Assembly (NCBI RefSeq): GCF_030272615.1
Contig: NC_081410.1
Location: 114,608,433-114,672,432 of the forward strand
Direction: 5' to 3'
DNA length: 64,000 nt
Source: Cryptomeria japonica
Taxonomy: Eukaryota; Streptophyta; Pinopsida; Cupressales; Cupressaceae
The position numbers and the translations under genes were made by a program. Positions within the stretch are counted from its first letter, which is position 1; the number at the start of each line of letters is the position of its first letter. Under the pieces are notes generated by a model, which was not told the origin of the DNA, did no database searches, and was given only the letters and a program-made list of their open reading frames with translations. This document shows, piece by piece, positions 46,370 through 58,214 of this stretch.

Positions 46370-49070
46370 CAATCTCTTACAGTTGTCATTCATCCTCATC
46401 AAATTCAGAGCTTTCTTGATTCTTGTATGTGTTTTCTTCACTATGAGTCTACATACCTTCGTTGAACTACATCTCAATGCTACCAGTAGGTCCAGTACAT
46501 GAGTCAATAGACCCACTGACACTTTGGTTTGAAGTGTTGCCCAAACCTCTTCTTTCACATTTGGACCTCCAGATTTGCAGTGCCCTATCGTAAGGAAAAG
46601 TGTGGACATCATACTTAGATCTATAGAGCCTAAAGTAATTTTCCAAATTTTTGTGTAGTCTGTTTCTTAGCTTTAATTTTAGGAACCCCAAAGCACTGGA
46701 AACTCTCTCATCTTCCACCAAACCCAATATCATGGTAAGACATAAATCAACAAGCTTCAAACATTCTAGCATTGAATCATGCAACATTGCCTTCTCAACT
46801 ATATATTTCCAAAGCCTTGTTATTGATCCCTCTTCACATGGGTTCTCCATTGTGCCATATTGTTCCCTCATAGTGTATGCAAAACGAGATGATTTCTCTC
46901 TAAGACAAGTTTCGTCTATTATTTCATCTATAGTTACTCCATTCAATTCTCTGGATATGCAAAATTATTTTATCAAAGTCAATAGCTTACTTTTAAAATC
47001 AGCTGCACTATTGAGGCTCCAATATTGAGGAAACACAATAGACATGGTTTCAAGTAGGTTGTTAGGAGGGAATCTACTTCTAATTTGTGAGGAAATATCA
47101 TAGGAAATTTTATTCACAAAATTAGTTACAAACTCAACAATCCTGTCAAAATATTCCCTTGTAACTCTTGCTAGTTGCTTCCTGGGGCGCTTTCTTGGTT
47201 CCTCGGGGTCGACCTTGGCATAGAAGTGCATTGGTAGCTCAACTCCCCATACATTGGCACATACCTCCCCGTTTGCACCGATTTGTGAAAATTTATTAGG
47301 ATTGTTCAAATCTGTGAGTGTCTGTCACTTAACAGATTTTTCATCAGATCTAGTGTTTGTTGATTTCGATAGAGATTGTCGAGGGTCATGCATGTCATCT
47401 TACACAGCGTAGCATATTCTGCAATATACAAAGCTCTTTTTTTGGGAAACCTTCATAATATTCCTCATTTCCTCTGGCATGGGCAGAAGAGTTGCTAAAG
47501 TTAAGAGTGTCTCTAGATTACTTAACCTCTGAAGAAGGTTAGGAAATTTTGGTTGATTTGATTCGTCGCGAGTTGTGTGAAATAGTCCAATCAAGGATGG
47601 ATATTCTGAAAAAACTTGATGCGATGGACCATCGAAAGAGATCCATCTGGTATCATTATCCTTGAGAAGCTTGTTCCCATCAATCATTCCATCAGCAAAG
47701 TGTTGAAATTCTATAAATCGCTTGGGACTTCGATAGAAGTGTGAGTAGAGCTCTTTGATTAAAATTTAAATTTTTATTACCGAAGCATACTTACTCACAA
47801 TTCCAAAAGCTAGATTCATTCTGTGAGCCATGTAATGAATTGCAGTAATGTACGGTGCAAATGAAGTTTCAATCTTTGTACAAAGACAGTTCTTGTGACC
47901 TTGCATTACTGAGGCTCCATCTGCTCCAACACACCATTTTTTTGGCAATCGTCATGTCATCCATACCTCCATATTCAATTAAACTTCTCTTTACTAGTTG
48001 AAATAAATTTTTCGTTGTTGCACTCTCCTTCATTTTAGCAATAGATAGTAAATGAGGTTGGCAAGTATTGTGTACTGCCATAACTTCATCTAAAGAAAAT
48101 ACAATAAAGTTTGACTCTCTTATTTTTTCCTTTACATCTTCTTTTTCAACCTCAATAAGACAACTTGTCCATTCCCATCCACTGTTTACTGACTCTGTCT
48201 ATTAGGATAGTTAGGCACTTTTTAAAAGTGTAATAAACCACTAGTTGATGGGAAATCTGTCATAGCACACCCTCTTCCTAAAATATAAAAAACAACGCTT
48301 AACCGATTAACTTTTCCTTGTTGTTCTATTTGCATTGCTTTTCGAAAACTAGCTTCAATAAAACCTTTAACTTCAGCAGGTTTCATCTGTATTTTCTCAT
48401 GAAAATAATAATATTCGGCATCCCTCATATGCTTACATTCCTCCTTTGTTTTCCATCTTATCACTGATTTTTCAACTCCGTCTATCATTTGTTTTTCATA
48501 AACTTTACCCATATGCTTTTTTATGGTGTCAAATTTTAGCTGCAACCTAATTTCCTTGTTATGTTTCCAAGTGCAAATCTTACACCTGCATTCTATTGGA
48601 GGCTCACCTTGAATTGGATTCTCCACTGATTCAATGAATGGATACTTTGATGCCCAATTAATTTGAAAATTCCTCACTGACCTATCCCACTCCCAATCCT
48701 TTTTTTGATTGTGGTTGATCCTTTTTTGATCTAGCTTTTCTTTTCCCCTTACGTGCATTATCATCAATGGCATTATCACCCAAGTCGATTATATCATTCT
48801 GGCTAACTTGGGCATCTACCAGATAATCTTCTTTAAGATCATCCTGATCTGAGATATCAGGCTCGCCGTCGTCTCAACATGCGGTGTAGGTTGCAAATTT
48901 TGTAATTGTACCTGTGATGATGTACCTTCCTGATTTTCACCACAATCTTTTCCAAAGCCAAAGTATGAAGACAACATTCTTCTTTTTGTTGGCCTCTCAT
49001 GGCCTTCCCCACATTCAGGTTTCCTACCCTTCTTCATGTTCGACATCTCCAACGAAATAAAGGCTGCCAA
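46370..49070 (-). pseudogene. hAT transposase (KIAA1586/ZNF862-like group), decayed
   Basis: The minus-strand frame starts near 49,070 with a basic, nuclear-signal-like N-terminus (MKKGRK, RPTKRR). A BED-like zinc-finger region follows (CRCKIC ... TIKKH, about 48,500-48,620). The central catalytic region holds GADGASVMQG and HYMAHRMNLA (47,800-47,945), landmarks of the hAT RNase H-like fold. The C-terminal dimerisation region reads ERVSSALGFLKLKLRNRL (about 46,640-46,720). Frames break near 48,800, 48,200, 47,950, 47,700, 47,330 and 46,950, so the product is dead. Family assignment rests on the order of these motifs and the 8-bp target duplication. Confidence 0.82.
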
Positions 49071-49440
49071 AAAAATATCAATATGTTGAAGAAGAAATAA
49101 TAGACTATAAAGTATAAGATTTGTTTACTGGCCCTACGACCTACAATCTAGATGTCTGGGGTCTGAATATCCCAGCTAACCACTTGGCATTGACGGATCC
49201 CCACTGAATAATAATGAACTCAATAGTGCAAACAAATATAGATAAATTTAGAATAATATTATAACACATCAAAAATATAATCACTCACCTTTAGGTCACT
49301 AGCAGTCGCTAATGCAGTCAACAACAATGATTTTCCTTAGTCCGAAACTTCGCCATTAATCAAAATTCAGAGCCTAGAACCCACCAGATTGTGTAGAGAT
49401 AGATCTGATCTTTGAAAGTATTTATACCAACCCTTATATG
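49071..49440. other. No gene recognised (inside hAT element)
   Basis: Upstream region of the transposase gene on the minus strand. No clear TATA box is seen. Confidence 0.4.
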
Positions 49441-49478
49441 GCAAATTCCGTGGGAATTTTATATGGTATACAAATATT

Positions 49479-49914
49479 TGGCGAATCCCGCGTAACTATA
49501 ACACAACTTATGTAATTTTTGAGGCGATTATGGGTCGTCCAAATAATTGGAAAATACAATATAGTTGGCAAAAGTAGGGCTGAATGGAGACAGGCGTGGG
49601 AAAAATACCAGGCGAATTGGGTCCTCTTGGCTAACAAATCTTTGTATGCCTATAGGTAAATTATGGTTGTCTATTAAGGCAACCTCGGAGAGTGTAGGTG
49701 AAAAAAATAAATTTACGGTGTGTCCATTGTATATTGTATTGGCGAAATCCTCGCATAGAAACATTTAATTACATAAAACATATGGCGATCGGGTCATGAT
49801 TTGACGGAAATTGATAATGTTCTCGCGACATGGCCACCCCCAGTTGGTACAAAATATTCACCATTTCCTAGGTCGCCGACGTGAAAAAATTGCCATTGGC
49901 GAATATTCGCCACC
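49479..49914 (+). repeat. Right subterminal TGGCGA motif cluster
   Basis: (T/A)(T/G)GCGA(A/T) words occur near 49,479, 49,522, 49,611, 49,739, 49,784 and 49,898. The last forms the 14-bp perfect palindrome GGCGAATATTCGCC close to the right end. They match the left-end cluster. Confidence 0.65.
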
Positions 49915-51309
49915 AAAGTAATCTCTGATTCCCAATTTTTAATTTCACCAAACATTGCTCACTTACTAACAATTTATGTTTATCCTGAATCCATGCTATC
50001 TGATAAGGCTTAGGGTGTTTCAATCTTTCCAAATTCAACTTATTCACCATCTCTTATGAAATAAGATTATCTAAACTATCGTTATCAATAACAACTTTAC
50101 AACACTTAACCGATACCTTACATCTGGTCTTGAAAAAATTCTTCCTCTGCAAGAGCTCTTCATCTATCCCGATATGACACAAAGCTCTCCTTACCATCAA
50201 CAATTCTCCATCTTCCGGTTTATTATCTGATTCGGTGGGGATTTCTTCCACCACTGCTACTCTTTCGGTAATCTTTGTCTTCTTACACTTGAAAGAACGA
50301 TGTCCTTCTCCTCCACACTTATAGCAGGTTCCTCTAAATGCTCTCTTGTCTTGTCTTCTAAAATTCTCATTCCAGTAACCATCTGGTTCTCTCCTCCGCT
50401 ATAAATTTCTATCATCTTTCCGGTATGAATTACCTTGTTTGTTCACTTCCTTGTCCTTGTTCTAATCTGTACAGGTACCTCTACCTCCTGTATATCCTCT
50501 TCCTCCTTGAAATCTACCTTTGGTAAACCTTCCACCTCTTCCTCTCTGCTTATGCTCATGTCTTTTGTTTAACTTCTCTTCTACCTTTAGGGCATAATGG
50601 TAAGCCTCTTCAACACTCTCCAATTTGATCAAACTAAGTTCATCATGTATAGACATCCGTAATCCATTCAAATATCTTGCAACTTGTTCAACTTCATCAT
50701 CAACATGTCTGGATTTGATGTTAAACTTGTAAAATGCTTCGATGTACTCCTTTACACTAGAGTCCTTCTGTCTCAAATTTTGCAACTTCTGGAACAGATC
50801 CACTTGATAATTCGTCGGCATAAACTTTGACTTCAACTTAGCAACCATCTGATCCCATGTCATGATCTTCTCTTTACCTCTCCTTTGTCTATCAACTTGC
50901 AAATTCTTCCACATAAGAGATGCATGACCTTTCAACCGAGTACAGACATATTCCGGCCAGAGTAAAATGAGGTTTAGTATTTGCTCTACTCAAAACCCTT
51001 AAAAACCTTTCCTCATCCGGATCAACCCCCGCTGGGTTTACTTGTTCTATTGTGGCTTCTTCTCCTTCATCTTCAATTACATCTTCAATATGTCGGTCTC
51101 TTCTCTCGGGTGTCTCCACGGCTTCCAACTAGGTTGGTATACCTCGCAACATTTCCATCACAACAGGGTCTACATTCCCACGCACTCCACCATTCCTAGT
51201 TCCTCTTTGCACCATCTTTTACGCCAGTCCTCTGCAGCTGCAAGTCCGATCCTCAGTTTGCCACCCTACAACATAATTATTAGGACACACAATCTCCGGA
51301 ACGAAGCTC

Positions 51310-51321
51310 GCTCTGATACCA
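51310..51321 (-). promoter_or_regulatory. Primer binding site of the chromovirus, initiator tRNA-Met type
   Basis: TGGTATCAGAGC on the minus strand lies two bases inside the 5' LTR. Confidence 0.93.
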
Positions 51322-51323
51322 CT

Positions 51324-52134
51324 TGAAGCAGTCATCGGTTAGGAGGGACCTCAAAGAGATCAATCTAGACCGATCAGCAAGAGTAAACACAATGAAAACA
51401 TAAAGATATGATGGAGGCAATGTAGAATATATTGAATTATCTCATAAAAACTTATTACAATCAACTGGTAACATCCAGGTTATAGAATCCAGCTCACAGG
51501 CCTGCTAAAATATGCTCAAAGTACAAAATAGGTCACAATCGAGACCTTAAATCTCAAGATCTATCTTCTACGCTCAGTCTAATTATTTTCTTCTTTGATT
51601 ATTACATTCTAATGCTCAATTACAATTATATATACAATATAATGGGATCTGGTCAGCCCAAAAAGGGATCAAAACCCAAAGAACAAGACCTAACATGTAA
51701 AACCAACAAAGTCGGCCTTTGCCAAGAGATTCCTTTGGAAAATCCAAAGGATGAAGTGTAGATCATAGGAAAAGGTTGGCCACATGCCAAAGAACATCAA
51801 AATAAACACTCAAGGCTCTGCAAGCTTCAGAAGGGGTTTTGATAGATCACCAAAATAGGTCCAGGCAACCAAAACAAGAAATTGTCAACCGATAACAGGA
51901 AATTGTCAAGGAAACCGACAATGATATCTTGTCGAAAAATGATCCATATGCGATGTGGTTTGGAAATAAGAAATATAATCAAATCTTCAAGTAGAATCCA
52001 ACTCCACAGGATCCAGTGAGTAAAAACTAGTACACACAGAAAGAAATGTTGAAACTGCAAACAAAAAGCAAAACAGAAAGAAAATGTTTTTGGTTGATGC
52101 AAGATTGCCATGAACCGGGGATGCTCCTACATCA
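51324..52134 (-). repeat. 5' LTR of the chromovirus
   Basis: It spans 811 bp, TGAAGCAGTCATCGG to CCTACATCA on the + strand, flanked by GATAT at 52,135-52,139. Confidence 0.93.
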
Positions 52135-52139
52135 GATAT

Positions 52140-52620
<481 letters not shown>

Positions 52621-53866
52621 AAATTATAAGCCATATAAGATTAGACAAGATCGCTAAAGATGTACAAAAAAATAAAATTTTCTTAACATAAATCTAAGCT
52701 AATCAAATTAAATGCACACACATGAGCATGAATAAACCTTGATTAAATAGACAAAAATTTGATGTTCTTAGGACTATAAGTGGATCCTCCGTGTTTAGGT
52801 TTTTATCTTCTATTCAATATAAGATACTTGTCAATTTATAAATTAAGTTTATATTTGTAGATCATATCCATGTCTATGAATATATCCTCTAATGCATTTA
52901 TCTAATCAACAACTAGACATACATTTTGGCTTCTTCATTAATTAGTTTTTCTAATGCTTTCTTTTCTCGAAGGGCAAGTAGTGTTGAAAATATATTTAGA
53001 GGGTTTTTCAGATTTTTCTCTTAAGCTAACCCTTCAAAAAGATTGGTTTAATAGTCATGGAAATGATTGGTCAATTGTAAGAAATCATGCAAATGTCCTA
53101 GATGAATATCTCAAAGTAAATGTTAATCTATTAGTGCACCCAATTTTATGTTCTAATAATTGCTCCTTGAATTCTCAAATGATATAAGATGAGAAATGAT
53201 ATAAGAGGCTATAAAATGAATGCAATTGAATGCCTTTAAATATAGACACTTAGCAAAAATCAAACATTCATAAATTTTTTAAAATAAATAAAAATTGGAA
53301 GTATTAAAAAAATTATTATGTTCTATCTTTTGAGATTTTTGAAAAAGTACGACATAACAATTTTTATATCAATTTCAGGTCATGTTCTGATTCATCATCA
53401 AGGTAATTTAAACTTTTACACATTTCTTTCCAAAGACTGAAAAATACACTTCACTCACATGGACCATGGTCTAGGACTCATAATGTAATTATTGTCATAA
53501 TGAATACAAATCGCGAACGACTTAAATCACACACACTAAGTTTTGATTTTTAGGCTTAAATGTGTTAAATACTCAGAGTTGACTAACATTCTCTCATATT
53601 AATATGTTTCTTAGTGTGTGTACGACTTAATCCTGACTGCAAATCGAGTTCATATATATTTTAGATGTTTTTTAAAATTTGTGATCTGCTTAATTTTTGG
53701 TTTTAGAATTAGGTTGAGAATGGAGATACAAGTACTCTTGCAAAGTATCTGCTTTTAGAATTAGGTTGAGAATGGAGATACAAGTACTCCTGCAAATTAT
53801 CCGATGTAGGATGAAGGTGGCTCGACAAATTCAATGTGTGTGGTAACAACATAGCATTCGGTGGAT
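52621..53866. other. No gene recognised
   Basis: AT-rich. A 39-bp phrase containing TTAGGTTGAGAATGGAGATA occurs twice, at about 53,708 and 53,761, as a short tandem duplication just before the solo LTR. Confidence 0.55.
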
Positions 53867-56144
53867 GAGGGTGTGTGCGGGAAAATCAGGTCAATGAAAC
53901 TCAAAATGTGAAAATGTGGTCTCAAAGAGGCTTGCTCTCACACCCACGGGACTTCTTGGTGCAAGTTATGGAGTCATGAAGAATGACTCAACTTCCCAAG
54001 GTTGGTTCCATGGTTCTCTATCTCACAAGGTCCCTCAAGCCAATGCCTTTGCTCTTAGATCACTGAGCAAGGTGGCTTAGGGATGACGAATGCAAGAGCG
54101 AGGGATGCTGATGATTGATTTAATTATGAAATGCATCCTATCTATGCATGATTCTAAAAATGCAATAAACTAGATTATAAGATGATAAGGTTAGTAGCAA
54201 TACTATCCTAACATGATATACTAGTTAATTATCTAAGCTAATGATAAAGGAAACACTCTAAAATGCTTATTAGATTAATTCGTATTACAAAGAGAAGCTA
54301 GATGTATTGATAAATTTGAGCATAAATGAGATACTAAAAGCTTACATGGATCCTAAAATGGAGGAATGAGAGCTCTATTTATAGTGAAAATAGGGCAATT
54401 GATGGTCAAGAATGAAGGAGTTAATCAAGGGTCAGGATTGAAAGTTATCAATCCATGTTTACAATTTTCACCAATGAAATGGTGACAATTGTCAACATAA
54501 GACTTGTTGAGAGAAGAGGTGAGAAGCATTAAATGTTTGAGAAGACCTTATGGTTACCTTAGGAGGTAAGGGTTAAGGTTAGGTTAGGGTTATCCACTGG
54601 ATAAATCTTTTACCCAAAGGATAAACTCTTGTGCAAGGGTTAAAGAGATAACTATGGTCAAAGCAATGAATTCTTGATGAGACCCCTGGGTTAGTTGGAG
54701 GGTTAAGTTAGGCAAAAAGTCTCTAACCATGCCACTAAGGGTTAGTTAACCATTAATGGTTTGAAGAGTTTGGGGACAAATTTATAAGAGTCCTTCCAAA
54801 TTTGGGGGTGTCCAACAAGTTAGCTTCTTGAATGGATAAAGGCTTTAATGCCTTTTGAAGACTTTACTCCAAATTTGAGAAGTGACCTCCTCAAATTTAG
54901 GGAAAAGGGATAATGTATGGGTTTAGGTTAATTGATTAGGATTAGATGGATTCTAGAAGAAATTAGGAATAGGGTTAGGATGCAAGTGGGAGATGTAGGA
55001 TTTTGTAAGTGGACGGGGAATAATAGGATTAATTAAAATAAATTCCTTTATTTCAATTTGGTTGCAAGTTAGGAAATTAAATAAATTAGATTTATTCAAT
55101 TTGGGGTAAACTATTAATTAAATGCGATGCTCTGCAAAAAGGATTAGAAAATCTGTTTGATGGCAAGAGCACAAGAAACAAACGTTAGTGTTAGCAACAA
55201 AAGATTATTCTAAACAGGCATATCAAGAGAGATATTAAGCATGAAATAGAAAGCATATAAACATAGAATAAAATAGCTAATCAAGATGCCCATAGTTGCT
55301 CCTCCCTTGTTCCTCTCCTCTCCAAGTCCCAAATGATTGTAGCTCTCAGCTTTTAGCACTATCCATGGATGCCATATGGAGATTCAAGATGGTTGAATAT
55401 GATGAGCAAATGCTATGCAAGTGTAGACAATGATGCTATGAGAAAGCTCTATGCTAATGCCAGTATAACAACAATACTCTAATGCTTCTCTTTGCTTGAG
55501 GAGAAGGGTTCTATTTATAGAAGAAATGGGGAAATGAAGGGTTAAGATTGAGTAATCTTAACAAGGGTTAGGATTGAAAGATATTCAATCCATGTGAGAC
55601 TTTCAACCCAATCCTATGTTGACAAGTGTCACCATGAGGAGGCTTGAGATGAGAGATAAGGAGCATTAAATGCTTGAGGGGACATGATGGTTACCCTTGT
55701 CAAAGAAATAAATGCTTTGAAGAGACACATGGGTTACATGAGGGTTAAGTTAGGGGTCAAAGTCCTTAACCATGGGTGCAAATGGAATTAACCATTAATG
55801 GTCATGTAAGAGCCATAAGTGGTTTGGAAGACTTTAGAGGTTAATTTGTTGAACACACAAAGCATTAATTATTTTTCAAAGACTTTGGAGTCTTTGAGAA
55901 GTGACTCCAATTTGCTTAGGAATGTGACAATATTTAGGGGATGGATTAGGTTAATTAGGAAAGGTTTAGAAAAATCTAGAAGGGGTTTAGGCATGCAAGT
56001 GGATTTTGTAGGAAAATGCAAGTGGGAGAAATTTTGGTATTTTCAATTAAAATAAAATCATTTATTTCAATTAAATGGTGTAATTTGCATTTGGATAAAT
56101 ATTCAAATAAATATTAATTTATTTAAATGAGAAAAAAGAAGATA

Positions 56145-56390
56145 AAGCATTAAAATGCTTGAAGACTTTGAGGGAAACCATTAAAGGCTTGAAGACTTTA
56201 AGGAAAAACATTAAAGTCTTAAGAAGACTTTAAGGGAAGCCATTAAGTTTGAAGACTTTAAAACCATCAAGTTTGAAGACTTTAAGGGAAACCATTAAAG
56301 GCTTAAGAAGACTATAGAAGGAAGCCATCAAGTTTGAAGACTTTAAAGCCATCAAGTTTGAAGACTTTAAGGGAAACCATTAAAGGTTTC
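56145..56390. repeat. GAAGACTTTAAGG minisatellite in the nested LTR
   Basis: About eight irregular units of the type CCAT(T/C)AA(A/G)..TTGAAGACTTTAAGG are present. They make this LTR longer than its relative at 58,215-59,652. Confidence 0.85.
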
Positions 56391-56442
56391 AAGTGGGTGA
56401 GGATAAATAGGATTTTAAATAAATAATCTATTTAAAATGGTT

Positions 56443-56700
56443 GTGCAACTTGCTTTTGTAGGAAAATACAAGTGGGTGGAGGATAAAGGTGATTTAAATA
56501 AATTATTTATTTAAAATAATTGTGCAACTTGCATTTGTAGGAAAATGCAAGTGGGTAGAGGATAAAGGTGATTTAAATAAATGTTAATTTATTTAAATGT
56601 GATTGTGCAACTTGCATTTGTAGGAAAATGCAAGTGGGTAGAGGATAAAGGTGATTTAAATAAATGTTAATTTATTTAAATGTGAGATGTGGGATTTTGG
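56443..56700. repeat. Tandem repeat of about 80 bp with AT palindromes in the nested LTR
   Basis: GTGCAACTTGC(A/T)TTTGTAGG starts at 56,443, 56,522 and 56,605. Each copy is followed by a GATTTAAATAAAT..ATTTATTTAAA palindrome. Confidence 0.85.
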
Positions 56701-57191
56701 GAGATTTAAATAAATATTAATTTATTTAAATGTGAGAGAATATTTAATTAAATAAATATGATTTATTTATTTAATTAATGGTCTGAATTTGGTTAAGTGA
56801 ATTAAATCAAATAAATTGAATAATTTATTTAATTAATAGGAGAAGAGGGTTAAGATGAATTAATTAAATATATTAATTTAATTAATTATTAATTTAAATA
56901 ATCAAATAAATATTAAATATTCATTTAATTAAGTGGACAGATTTATGTGACTACAAAATGTAAATTTAATTAAAAGTAAGAAGGGATTTAATAAAATAAA
57001 ATGATTTATTCAATTAAATGATGTAAAAGGCTTAAGTGACTTTAAATAAATGAATTGAATAATTTATTTAATTAAATAGAAGAATGTGGGTGATTTAATT
57101 AAATTAGATTTAACTAAATAGAGGAAATTGAATAAAATGAACATTGAATATTCATTTAGGAATATGATCATTTTTATACGTCTACAGAAGG

Positions 57192-58214
57192 TATTTGAAA
57201 AACAGAGCATTCAATGGAAGAGGGTATTTGAAATTCAATTAATTTTCTACAGTCTTTCAAGGTAGAGCACTTGGCTGCCAATGTAGTTGCTTCTCACTAT
57301 TGAAATGAGTTCATTCAAATCTAGTTACGGGCATGGCATATACCCACCATGAGCATACAATTACCAACTCTTATTCTAAACCATTCTTTGGCTTATTGCA
57401 TGGGCCCTCAAATTCTCCCTAAAACTTTTTCACCCTTTCTACTTGATTATTAAACACGCATAATCTATTTGGATACTACTATTTTTAAGACCTTTGATTG
57501 TTTGTACTGAGCAACATAGTGAGAAGATTTGTTTTGTTATTAAAATTAAATGGCAGAATCAAGAGTAACACAAAAAACAACGATGCCATTAAAATTCATT
57601 TGCAATATTATGCTAGAGGTCTCTAGGTCTACTACAAAAAGAAAACTAAATTTGAAAAGCTAAAGCTCAAGGGTCTCTCTGCTCTACATGACAGATGAAA
57701 AAGGCGAACAACCAAGCTGCTAGAATTAGTTTGCATGGATCTTGTGGCCCTATCTAATAAGCTTTATGAGAGTGGGGATGTTGAGAAAACCCTCATAGAA
57801 CAAGTCAGTGATAAATTTTCTTACTAATTCGAAACTGTTGTAGTCGCGACATTGTGAGCTTATCGTCGTGTCTCGGGGGTGCTTTGGCGTTCTTACTTCT
57901 GTTGTGAAGAATAATGATCCTCGTCTCCTCTGTCTTGGCTTGTATCATCTTGCATCACCATTTGAAAAATATGCACATTTGATTTCAAAAGCTAGATTGT
58001 CCATTGCACTAAACTGGTGAGACAAGGCGCAACAGATAGTTTGTTTGTATGGAATGTGTCCATATACTTTGAATGCATTGATTGAAATGAAAAACTGGCA
58101 TGTGATGAACTATTCAAGGTATGCCTGATGTATGCCCATAAAATGTTGGTAGAGAACAAATTTTTAAAAAAATTGCCAAAAAAGACCACACATCTAATAG
58201 CGTTCATAGGTAAA
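57192..58214. other. No gene recognised
   Basis: This is flanking DNA between two LTR insertions. No frame shows a known motif. Confidence 0.45.

Larger units (their letters stand above)
37276..49927. mobile_element. Giant hAT-type DNA transposon, 12,652 bp
   Basis: The host chromovirus frame resumes exactly across this segment. Flanks carry an 8-bp near-duplication, ATTGCCAA (37,268-37,275) and ATTCCCAA (49,928-49,935), the size typical of hAT elements. The ends are weakly inverted: CAAAAGGAACTTT at the left and CAGAGATTACTTT read inward from the right, both opening with CA. Subterminal TGGCGA(A/T) motifs are frequent at both ends. It encodes a decayed hAT transposase (46,370-49,070, -). 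At 12.65 kb it is several times the usual hAT length because of internal cargo and repeats. Confidence 0.85.
33359..51215 (-). pseudogene. Chromovirus Gag-Pol, split by insertions and inactivated
   Basis: Gag starts at an ATG at 51,215, with a stop near 51,130. The retrotransposon-Gag core is at 50,462-50,935 and a CCHC knuckle (CYKCGGEGHRSFKC) near 50,284-50,335. The protease active site reads DND instead of DSG. The frame breaks at 49,935 (hAT insertion) and resumes at 37,267, then breaks at the solo LTR (36,762-35,988) and resumes. RT has YLDD at 35,617-35,628. RNase H keeps a CDASG motif near 35,170. Integrase spans about 33,900-34,710. A chromodomain (YKEYLVKWKDRLVEDSSW) lies at about 33,405-33,460, with the stop at 33,359. 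At both insertion sites the flanking codons rejoin in frame when insert and one target duplication are removed. There are at least ten other stops or shifts. Confidence 0.93.
32531..52134 (-). mobile_element. Chromovirus (Ty3/gypsy) element, interrupted by two later insertions
   Basis: LTRs at 32,531-33,327 and 51,324-52,134 are flanked by a perfect GATAT duplication (32,526-32,530 and 52,135-52,139). A gag-pol region with a chromodomain lies between, on the minus strand. After subtracting the solo LTR and the hAT element with one copy of each target duplication, the original element is about 6.16 kb, normal for this group. Stops, frameshifts and a damaged protease show it is dead. Confidence 0.95.
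55125..56955 (-). mobile_element. Nested solo LTR, TSD AAATG
   Basis: The 1,831 bp are flanked by a perfect AAATG duplication (55,120-55,124 and 56,956-56,960), within an AT-rich part of the outer LTR. On the minus strand it starts TGTAGTCACATAAATCTGTCC and ends GAGCATCG; the terminal CA has become CG by one transition. It matches the LTR at 58,215-59,652. A minus-strand TATA box lies at 55,512-55,519. Confidence 0.88.
53872..57186 (-). mobile_element. Solo LTR, Tat-like family, split by a nested solo LTR
   Basis: It starts TGTGTGCGGG and ends ACGTCTACA, like the solo LTR at 24,722-26,165, and aligns with it on both sides of an insertion at 55,120-56,960. Flanks are GAGGG (53,867-53,871) and GAAGG (57,187-57,191), a target duplication with one mismatch. 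A minus-strand TATA box lies at 54,376-54,383. Without the insert it is about 1.48 kb. Confidence 0.9.

Noticed and set aside
37276-49927. Helitron or CACTA interpretation of the large insertion
   Set aside because: The 8-bp target duplication, CA-starting weak inverted ends and hAT transposase motifs fit hAT. No Rep/helicase, 3' hairpin-CTRR end, CACTA end or 3-bp duplication is seen.
57550-58000. Possible exon of a cellular gene
   Set aside because: The frames are short and broken on both strands, with no motif or splice architecture that holds together.
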